Source: Mesorhizobium_B sp035998495 (lineage in GTDB: Bacteria; Pseudomonadota; Alphaproteobacteria; Rhizobiales; Rhizobiaceae). From it: DNA of 64,000 bases. A model generated the notes under the pieces. The model was not told where the DNA came from and made no database searches. It was given only the letters and a program-made list of their open reading frames with translations. Each line of letters opens with the position of its first letter. Positions within the stretch are counted from its first letter, which is position 1. The stretch is taken from contig DASYHP010000072.1 of assembly GCA_035998495.1 (NCBI GenBank), positions 11,696-75,695 of the forward strand, in the 5' to 3' direction. Position numbers and translations under genes: made by a program. Below, piece by piece: positions 58,504 to 64,000 of the stretch.

Positions 58504-58718
58504 ATGCCGTCCGTCATGAGCTCGGGTGCGCAGTAGGCGACGGCCTGCACACCTCCGTAGTCATGAACGAGCCAGCGTTGCTCTGCGGTGGCGCCGGCAA
58601 GGTAGTCGGCCGTCATGCCGTCAAGCAGTTCGGAGGGGAATAGGCCCTTCGAGTCGATCAAGGCCTTGACGGCGGGAAGATCGCCGGCGCGCAGCGGGCG
58701 GATGGCGAGCGCGTTCAT
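58500..58718 (-). pseudogene. GNAT acetyltransferase, N-terminal fragment
   Basis: From ATG 58718 about 73 codons match a GNAT N-terminus: LAIRPLRAGDLPAVKALIDSKGLFPSELLDGM, WLVHDYGGVQAVAYCAPELMTDG. Acetyltransferase similarity stops abruptly near 58503, exactly at the hydroxypyruvate isomerase stop; beyond it the frame is antisense shadow. The acetyl-CoA-binding half is missing, so this is a truncated gene at a recombination junction. Confidence 0.65.
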
Positions 58719-58860
58719 GCGGTCGTTCTGTTACAGTGGATTGTGGAGCGCTACGCGGGACGCTCACTGGTCAGCGCCAAGTCGCTGATGCCTGCGGCAT
58801 AGGCGAGCCCAGACTCGAGCAGTCCGCTCAGCGCCGCCCGCCCGTGCCCGGCGTCGAGCT

Positions 58861-59250
58861 TCAAGCACTCGCGTGGGGGGGCGTTTGGCGGAGTGACAGA
58901 CTCTCGCCCAGCACGAAAAGGCTGATGCTTGAGAGCGCCACATCTTTGGTGAGGAACTGGCCAAGCCCGTTGAGCCAAGGAAAGCCGCCCGCTGCCCCTT
59001 CCCAGACCGGCAGCGCAAGCATGATGGACAGGGTAGTGGCGAAGGTGAGCGCGCCCAGCACGCCGGCCGCGACGCCGGCCCGCGCCGACCACGGTGAGGC
59101 GACGAAGAGCAAGGCCGTGGCGATTTCAACTGTGCCCAGCAGATAGGACGCGCTCGCCTCGCCTAGGGCAGGATAAAGCCAGGCGAGCCAAGGCGTGCCC
59201 CCGATCAGCGGCTTGAGCGCGTCGATCTCGACTTGCGCCCTGGTGACGAT
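58861..59250 (-). pseudogene. DUF417 (DoxX-like) membrane protein, N-terminally truncated
   Basis: An open frame from just after a TGA near 59251 reads as the C-terminal two thirds of a DUF417 protein: VEIDALKPLIGGTPWLAWLYP, then ATALLFVASPWSARAGV, FPWLNGLGQFLTKDVAL and LFVLGESLSLRQ. The first ~45 residues including the first membrane helix are missing and no proper start codon is present before 59112. It therefore seems to be a broken gene next to the GNAT fragment. Confidence 0.6.
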
Positions 59251-59458
59251 TCAATGTTGCACATGCGCTCCGCTCGCCGCCTCCTCGGGGTCCGCCGGGC
59301 AGTTCAATGCCGAGCCCCTCGAAGGCGGCGTCGCTGGCGACCAGCGTCAACGCGGCACCGTCGTCCTTCGCCAGCGGAGCTGTCCTCCGCCAATTCTGTG
59401 GGAGCAAAAGAGCGCTGCCAAGCGTTGCGGCGGCATTCATCCGCATGCGGAGCCCTTC
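59251..59458. other. Short gap upstream of the VKOR-type gene
   Basis: No recognisable gene. A minus-strand frame beginning near 59446 gives protein of no known family. This is probably the far side of the scar that truncated the DUF417 gene, plus the promoter of the downstream plus-strand gene. Confidence 0.35.
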
Positions 59459-60058
59459 ATGCCTTCTCCCCGGGAACTAAGCCAACAGCTCAGGAAAGAT
59501 CAAAGCCCCGAGCTCAACCGGCGGCGCTGGGTGACGGGCCTGTCCTTTGCGGGCGTGGCCGCCGGCATGGCGGTGGGCCTCTACCAGATGGGCATTTTGC
59601 GACGGCTGCCCGACCTGCCATTCGAGCCCTTCGACGCCAGCAAGGTGGATGCGTCGGACTACGCCTACAAGCGCCTGCAAACGCCCGACGGCCTTCTCAT
59701 GGTCGCAAGCTATGCCGCGACCGCCATTCTGGCCGGCGCGGGCGGCAAAGATCGGGCGCGCGCCAATCCGGCCCTGCCGATCGCGCTTCTCGCCAAGACG
59801 GTCTACGACACGGGCACAGCACTCAAGCTCGCGCAGGAGGAATGGGCCGAGAACAAGGCGCTTTGCGGCTATTGCCAGACGGCCACCCTCGCCTCGATGG
59901 GGTCGGTCGCGCTTGCCGCACCTGAGGCTCTGGAGGCGTTCAAGCATCTCACGGGCCGCGATCAGGATCGGTCAGCCGCTCAGACGACGGCAGAGACGTC
60001 CGATGTCGAGGTAGAGGACACTCGCCGCGAGCCCGGCCTTGCGGCGACGGCAGCTTGA
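59459..60058 (+). CDS. Vitamin K epoxide reductase (VKOR)-family membrane protein with a single CxxC
   Basis: 199 residues with four hydrophobic segments and the VKOR pattern: RRWVTGLSFAGVAAGMAVGLYQMG at the N-terminus, SKVDASDYAY, and ALCGYCQTATLASMGSVALA holding the redox CxxC. No other cysteine exists, so the relay cysteines of classic VKOR/DsbB-like enzymes are absent. Relatives without relay pairs are common in alphaproteobacteria and their activity is unclear. The ATG at 59459 follows GGAG; the C-terminal 35 residues are polar. Confidence 0.78.
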   Translation: MPSPRELSQQLRKDQSPELNRRRWVTGLSFAGVAAGMAVGLYQMGILRRLPDLPFEPFDASKVDASDYAYKRLQTPDGLLMVASYAATAILAGAGGKDRARANPALPIALLAKTVYDTGTALKLAQEEWAENKALCGYCQTATLASMGSVALAAPEALEAFKHLTGRDQDRSAAQTTAETSDVEVEDTRREPGLAATAA

Positions 60059-60086
60059 AGACATACGATAAGCATTCAGCAAGAGC

Positions 60087-60947
60087 ATGTCGGAAGAGCC
60101 GGTGACTAGGCCGCAGCAGGAAGCAGGCAATGGAGCCGGCCAGCCCGCCTTGCCAAGCCTTTCAGTGGTCATCGTCACGTGGAACGAGGCGCCCCTGATC
60201 GTTGATGCGGTCCGTGCCGCACGCGCGGTCGGCGATGAGGTGATCGTGGCCGAAGGCGGCAGCACGGACGGCACAGCAGAAACCGCCCGCGCCGAAGGAT
60301 GTGAGGTGGTCATGGCGCCCAAGGGCCGAGGCCCGCAGCTCCAGGCGGGTGCTTCGGCCGCACGAGGCGAGGTGCTGCTCTTCCTCCACGCAGATGCGAG
60401 GCTGGCGCCCGCCGCGCGCGCGGCCATTCTCGACGCACTGAGCGATCCGGAGGTCGTGGGTGGGGCATTCTACGTCCGGTTTCTGCCGCAGAGTTGGTTC
60501 ACGGGTCTGCTCGAGCCCATGAACAGCCTGCGTCGCCAAGCGACAAAGCGCTACTATGGCGACACGGGGCTGTTTGTCCGCGCGTCGGTCTACCGGGCGC
60601 TGGGCGGCCATAAGCCCTGGCCCGTGATGCACGACTACGAGTTCTCCGGGCGCATGGAAAAGGCGGGCCGCTGCGTGTACATCCGCGAACCGCCGATTTG
60701 GGCAAGCACGCGCCGCTTCCGCAGGCGCGAGCTGCGCACGCTGTTTCGCTGGCTCGCCATCCAGTCGCTCTACCGCATGGGCGTTTCGCCATATCTGCTC
60801 GGCCGCTTCTATCCGGATGTGCGCGGCGATGCCGAGCGGTTCATCGCGCAAGCGCGAGAGCGGATCGGGCAGAACAAGGCGGCTCCCGAACGGGTTCAGG
60901 CCGAGACACCCATGCTGCAGCGCGACGACAACTCCTCGGGGATCTGA
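60087..60947 (+). CDS. Family 2 glycosyltransferase, TIGR04283-like
   Basis: 286 residues. GT-A fold with LSVVIVTWNEAPLIVDAV, VAEGGSTDGTAETA and the DxD-type region LFLHADARL; then RYYGDTGLFVRASVYRALGGHKPWPVMHDYEFSGRM. This matches the short glycosyltransferases of the TIGR04283 group, often linked with arsenosugar or membrane-lipid genes. It starts 28 bases after the VKOR-type gene on the same strand. Confidence 0.85.
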   Translation: MSEEPVTRPQQEAGNGAGQPALPSLSVVIVTWNEAPLIVDAVRAARAVGDEVIVAEGGSTDGTAETARAEGCEVVMAPKGRGPQLQAGASAARGEVLLFLHADARLAPAARAAILDALSDPEVVGGAFYVRFLPQSWFTGLLEPMNSLRRQATKRYYGDTGLFVRASVYRALGGHKPWPVMHDYEFSGRMEKAGRCVYIREPPIWASTRRFRRRELRTLFRWLAIQSLYRMGVSPYLLGRFYPDVRGDAERFIAQARERIGQNKAAPERVQAETPMLQRDDNSSGI

Positions 60948-61053
60948 AGGCTTTGACGGAGCCGCATGAGCCTGAAAGAGCCGGCCTGTTCGCGCCAACG
61001 AAGCCCTGGCGCCGTGGCGTCGACCAGGACGAAAGCAAAGGAGGCCGTGTGCG

Positions 61054-61641
61054 GTGCCCGATGACCCCAAGAGCGTGAACGACATTCTAGACCGGCTCGC
61101 AGACAGCAGCCAGGGCGAAGAGGTCTCGGTGGGCGAGTTGACGGAGTCTTTGGGCCACCGGAGCTATGGCCCCTTTCTGATCGTGCCCGCGCTGATCGAC
61201 ATCTCGCCCATCGGCGCCGTTCCCGGCCTGCCGACGGCTCTGGCGGCCATCATCATTCTCGTCTCGGCCCAGATCGCCTTCGGGCGCGAGCACCTATGGC
61301 TGCCTGGCTTCGTCACGCGACGCATGGTCGCCTCGGATCGCGTCCGGCGATCCGTGGAGAAGGTCCGTCCTGTGGCGAACTGGACGGACCGCTGGTTCCA
61401 TGGGCGCCTGAAGGGCTTAGCAAGTGGGCCGTTCATCCGCGGAGCGGGCGTGGCCTGCGCATTGCTCGCCCTTTCAGTGCCACCGCTCGAAATCATCCCG
61501 CTTGCGACCACTGCGCCCATGGCGGCCATCGCCATGTTCGGGCTCGCGCTTCTCGTGCGCGACGGTCTCCTGATGATCGCCGCCTATGTGCTCGCGATCG
61601 CCTCTGTTGCAATCGGCGTCTGGCTCTGGACCACGCAGTAG
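61054..61641 (+). CDS. exoD: ExoD-family membrane protein
   Basis: 195 residues, ExoD domain: EVSVGELTESLGHRSYGPFLIVPALIDISPIGAVPGLPTALAAIIILVSAQ, then three more hydrophobic segments. ExoD affects exopolysaccharide production and alkali tolerance in Sinorhizobium. The start is GTG at 61054 with AAGGAGG about 10 bases upstream. The gene follows the glycosyltransferase by 106 bases. Confidence 0.88.
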   Translation: MPDDPKSVNDILDRLADSSQGEEVSVGELTESLGHRSYGPFLIVPALIDISPIGAVPGLPTALAAIIILVSAQIAFGREHLWLPGFVTRRMVASDRVRRSVEKVRPVANWTDRWFHGRLKGLASGPFIRGAGVACALLALSVPPLEIIPLATTAPMAAIAMFGLALLVRDGLLMIAAYVLAIASVAIGVWLWTTQ

Positions 61642-61863
61642 CAGAAGGGCGCCTTTTCAGCCCCTTGGGATCCTCTGCAAATGTCTCCTTTCGTGGGGAA
61701 CGCGCTGCCGCGGCACCCGTTGAGCCCCACTTCCATGAGGACTGCATAACGGGCACAGCTTCGGCCATTGCGAGCAGCGGAGAACCGCCGATCGGACTGC
61801 AAGGCATATCAACCCCCTTTCGAGGAAGGGGGTCACCTTATTTCTGCGGCGTATGGAAGAGCG

Positions 61864-62652
61864 GTGAGCCGGCAGGACCGACGCATTCCAGGCTGGCTCA
61901 GCGGCGCCGTTGTGCTTAGCGTATTCCTTGCTCTCGCCTGGGCAGAACACCGAAAACCCTTGCGCGAGCAGAACTCCAGCAAAGCCAGGCGGAACGTTCG
62001 CAACTTGGCGGTCGCTGGCTTGAGCGGGATGACACTCAGGATCCTGGAGAAGCCTATCGTCGAGCCGCTGTCCTCAGCCGTGGAGGAGCGGCGCTGGGGA
62101 CTTCTCAAGCTGGTTCAACTACCGCCATGGGCCGAAACGATGGCCGCCATCGCGCTGATGGACTACACGCTATACCTCTGGCATGTCGCAGCGCACCGCC
62201 TGCCGGCGCTCTGGCGCCTGCATCAGGTCCAGCATGCCGACCTCGACATGGATGCCTCGACCGCGCTGCGCTTCCATGCCGCCGAGATGGCGGTGTCCAT
62301 GCCTTATAGAGCGGCGCAGGTCGTTCTGCTGGGCGTGAGCTCCCGCCCGCACTCGATTTGGCAGACCCTTGTTTTCGTCTGCATCCTGTTCCACCACTCG
62401 AACCTGCGTTTGCCAGCTTGGCTGGAGCGGCTGCTTTCGCCTGTGCTCGTGACGCCCAGCATGCATGGCATCCACCACTCGGTCGTGGACAAGGAAGTGA
62501 ACTCGAAGTGGTCGAGCGGCTTGACGGTGTGGGACTGGCTGCACGGAACCCTTCGGCTCGACGTCCGGCAGGAGGAGATTGAAATCGGCGCCCCCGCTAT
62601 CGCGAGGAAGAACAAGTTACATTTCCGAAGCTTCTCGAGATGCAGTTCGTGA
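61864..62652 (+). CDS. Sterol desaturase / fatty acid hydroxylase superfamily membrane protein
   Basis: 262 residues from GTG 61864 (GGAAGAG upstream); a TTG at 61768 would lengthen it by 32 residues without similarity. Histidine boxes HVAAH, HQVQH, HHSN and HGIHH form the di-iron site of the family, between several membrane helices. Such enzymes hydroxylate or desaturate lipids, including carotenoids and fatty acids. Convergent with the GH13 gene. Confidence 0.85.
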   Translation: MSRQDRRIPGWLSGAVVLSVFLALAWAEHRKPLREQNSSKARRNVRNLAVAGLSGMTLRILEKPIVEPLSSAVEERRWGLLKLVQLPPWAETMAAIALMDYTLYLWHVAAHRLPALWRLHQVQHADLDMDASTALRFHAAEMAVSMPYRAAQVVLLGVSSRPHSIWQTLVFVCILFHHSNLRLPAWLERLLSPVLVTPSMHGIHHSVVDKEVNSKWSSGLTVWDWLHGTLRLDVRQEEIEIGAPAIARKNKLHFRSFSRCSS

Positions 62653-62739
62653 AACAGCCTGCCCCAATCGAGGTCAGCAAGGACTCCAACGGCGCAATCG
62701 AGCGGCCTCGATAAGCGCAAACAACGCTGCGATCCGTCA

Positions 62740-64000
62740 TCACCGCCGCTCGCCCTCGGCTCGGAACCAGCGGTAGCCGAACGCGTCGAGAGCGATCGGT
62801 TTGTTCGCATCCCGCATTGCCCGGTCTTGCCCATTGCAGAAGAGCGGCCGCAGGCGGGCGAGTCCATCCAGCCGAGGAGACACCTCGACAGCCTTCTCGC
62901 TCACGTTGTGAAGGATGACTATGGTTTCACCACGCCAGTCATAGCGGAGCGCAAGCACGTTCGTTGCGCCTGTTTCAAGTACCTGCGCCTCGCCCCAGCC
63001 CACTTCGGGGCAGGCCCGCCTGGTGCGAACGAGGCGTTGGAGGTCGTCCATCAACGAGCCTTCCCGATCGCGCTGGTCGGCCACGTTTACGACGTGGAAG
63101 TTGAAAGGACCTTGAGCAATCACTGGCCGCACAAGGCGTTCGGGATCAGCCGTCGAGAATCCGGCATTGGGCTCGTCCGCCCACTGGAGGGGCGTGCGAA
63201 CGGAGTTTCGTTCGGGCAGCGCGAGGTCCTCGCCCATGCCGATCTCGTCACCGTTCCAGATCACGGGCGTGCCGGGCAACGCGAACATTAGGCTGAAAAC
63301 GAGTTTGAGGCGCCGCATGTCGCCGTCGAGCATGGGCGCCAGCCGCCGGCGCAAGCCCCGGCCATAGGCCTGCATGTCGGGCGCCGGTCCGAAAACCGCG
63401 AACACCTCCTGACGCTCCGCTTCGGTGAGGCGGCCCAAATCGAGCTCGTCGTGGTTGCGCAGGAAGCTCGCCCATTGCGCGGTCGGCGGGAGCGGCGGAG
63501 AGGACTTGAGCACCCGGCGGATCGGCTCGGCATCGCCCCGCGCGAAACCCAGAAAAAGGTGCTGATTGAGCATGAAGTTGAAGATCATGTGCAGCCGGTC
63601 GCCGCCGGGCCCGAAATACTCGTCCACCTCGTCCATCGCGATGTTGGCTTCCGCCAGAAAGGCCGCCTGGGCGCGCCGCCAGGACAAAAACCGCCTGAGG
63701 TCGCCGAGATAGGCGTGCGGATCCCTGTCCGGCTTTTCGCTTGGGGGCAGGCCGCGATGCTCGATCAGAAACGGCACCGCGTCGAGCCGGAAGCCGGACA
63801 CGCCGAGCTGGAGCCAAAACCCCATCACCCGCTCGATCTCCTCGCGCACCTCCGGATTCGCGATGTTGAGATCGGCCTGGTGCTTATAGAAGCGGTGCAT
63901 GTACCAGGCCTGCGCCGCTTCATCGTAGGTCCAGGTCGCCTCCTGAACGCCGGGAAGGACCACGCCTTCATGGATGTTTTCGGGCTTCTCCTCCGACCAG
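62740..64000 (-). CDS. Alpha-amylase family (GH13) protein, trehalose synthase-like (partial, 5' end outside window)
   Basis: About 420 C-terminal residues are visible. Catalytic residues are present: nucleophile Asp in GFRLDAVPFL, acid/base Glu in FLAEANIA, and the transition-state Asp in FLRNHDEL. FNFMLNQHLFLGFARGDAEPI and ALPGTPVIWNGDEIGMGEDL are typical of trehalose synthase (TreS)-like alpha-glucosyl enzymes; the C-terminal beta domain ends at 62740. It interconverts maltose and trehalose or hydrolyses short alpha-glucosides. Upstream part lies beyond 64000. Confidence 0.9.
   Translation of the reverse strand, partial: WSEEKPENIHEGVVLPGVQEATWTYDEAAQAWYMHRFYKHQADLNIANPEVREEIERVMGFWLQLGVSGFRLDAVPFLIEHRGLPPSEKPDRDPHAYLGDLRRFLSWRRAQAAFLAEANIAMDEVDEYFGPGGDRLHMIFNFMLNQHLFLGFARGDAEPIRRVLKSSPPLPPTAQWASFLRNHDELDLGRLTEAERQEVFAVFGPAPDMQAYGRGLRRRLAPMLDGDMRRLKLVFSLMFALPGTPVIWNGDEIGMGEDLALPERNSVRTPLQWADEPNAGFSTADPERLVRPVIAQGPFNFHVVNVADQRDREGSLMDDLQRLVRTRRACPEVGWGEAQVLETGATNVLALRYDWRGETIVILHNVSEKAVEVSPRLDGLARLRPLFCNGQDRAMRDANKPIALDAFGYRWFRAEGERR

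Overview
The window looks like a chromosomal segment of a high-GC alphaproteobacterium of the order Hyphomicrobiales (Rhizobiales), probably near Mesorhizobium, Aminobacter or Chelativorans. Three things point there. The L-rhamnose locus has the gene set and divergent layout described for Rhizobium leguminosarum. Two intergenic palindromic mosaic elements of RIME-like type are present. A transcription regulator of the short-chain fatty acyl (ScfR/RamB) family sits divergently next to aceA. Genus assignment is inference only.

Region 1 (1-8.0 kb) is rhamnose catabolism: rhaT (partial), rhaS and rhaR on the minus strand face rhaD and rhaI on the plus strand across a strikingly symmetric operator. 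A tiny Pmp3/YqaE protein lies antisense between rhaD and rhaI. Region 2 (8.0-16.5 kb) holds a polysaccharide deacetylase, a hybrid histidine kinase, a divergent REC-EAL response regulator (c-di-GMP phosphodiesterase type) and two paralogous TadG-type surface proteins apparently co-transcribed with it, then a DUF454 membrane protein. Region 3 (16.6-24.7 kb) is a sugar or polyol module: a DeoR regulator and three TRAP transporter genes on one strand, and two FAD oxidoreductases plus an FGGY kinase on the other. Region 4 (24.7-28.2 kb) is aceA, its divergent regulator and a small downstream gene.

Region 5 (28.2-58.5 kb) is a large accessory catabolic block. It contains an MttB-family methyltransferase, a frameshifted 2-hydroxyacid dehydrogenase, a DapA-family lyase and an MmgE/PrpD protein (LysR controlled). 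Next is a ten-gene operon with a complete dipeptide-type ABC transporter, an MFS transporter, two short-chain dehydrogenases, an epimerase, a PuuE-like protein and an aberrant cyclic amidohydrolase. Then come a dimethylglycine-dehydrogenase-like GcvT protein, and a second epimerase/hydantoinase/PuuE-like set followed by D-carbamoylase, a second hydantoinase, RidA, a D-amino-acid-oxidase-like flavoprotein and hydroxypyruvate isomerase. The most interesting signal is that the epimerase + cyclic amidohydrolase + PuuE-like triad occurs twice, 11 kb apart, in different gene order. This suggests an uncharacterised pathway for a cyclic ureide or hydantoin-like (possibly N-methylated) compound.

Region 6 (58.5-64 kb) begins with a scar of truncated genes (a GNAT fragment and a DUF417 fragment) that looks like the edge of a rearrangement. 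It continues with a VKOR-family protein, a TIGR04283-type glycosyltransferase, ExoD, a sterol-desaturase family protein and a GH13 alpha-glucan/trehalose enzyme cut by the window end. No rRNA, tRNA, CRISPR array, transposase or integrase was recognised.
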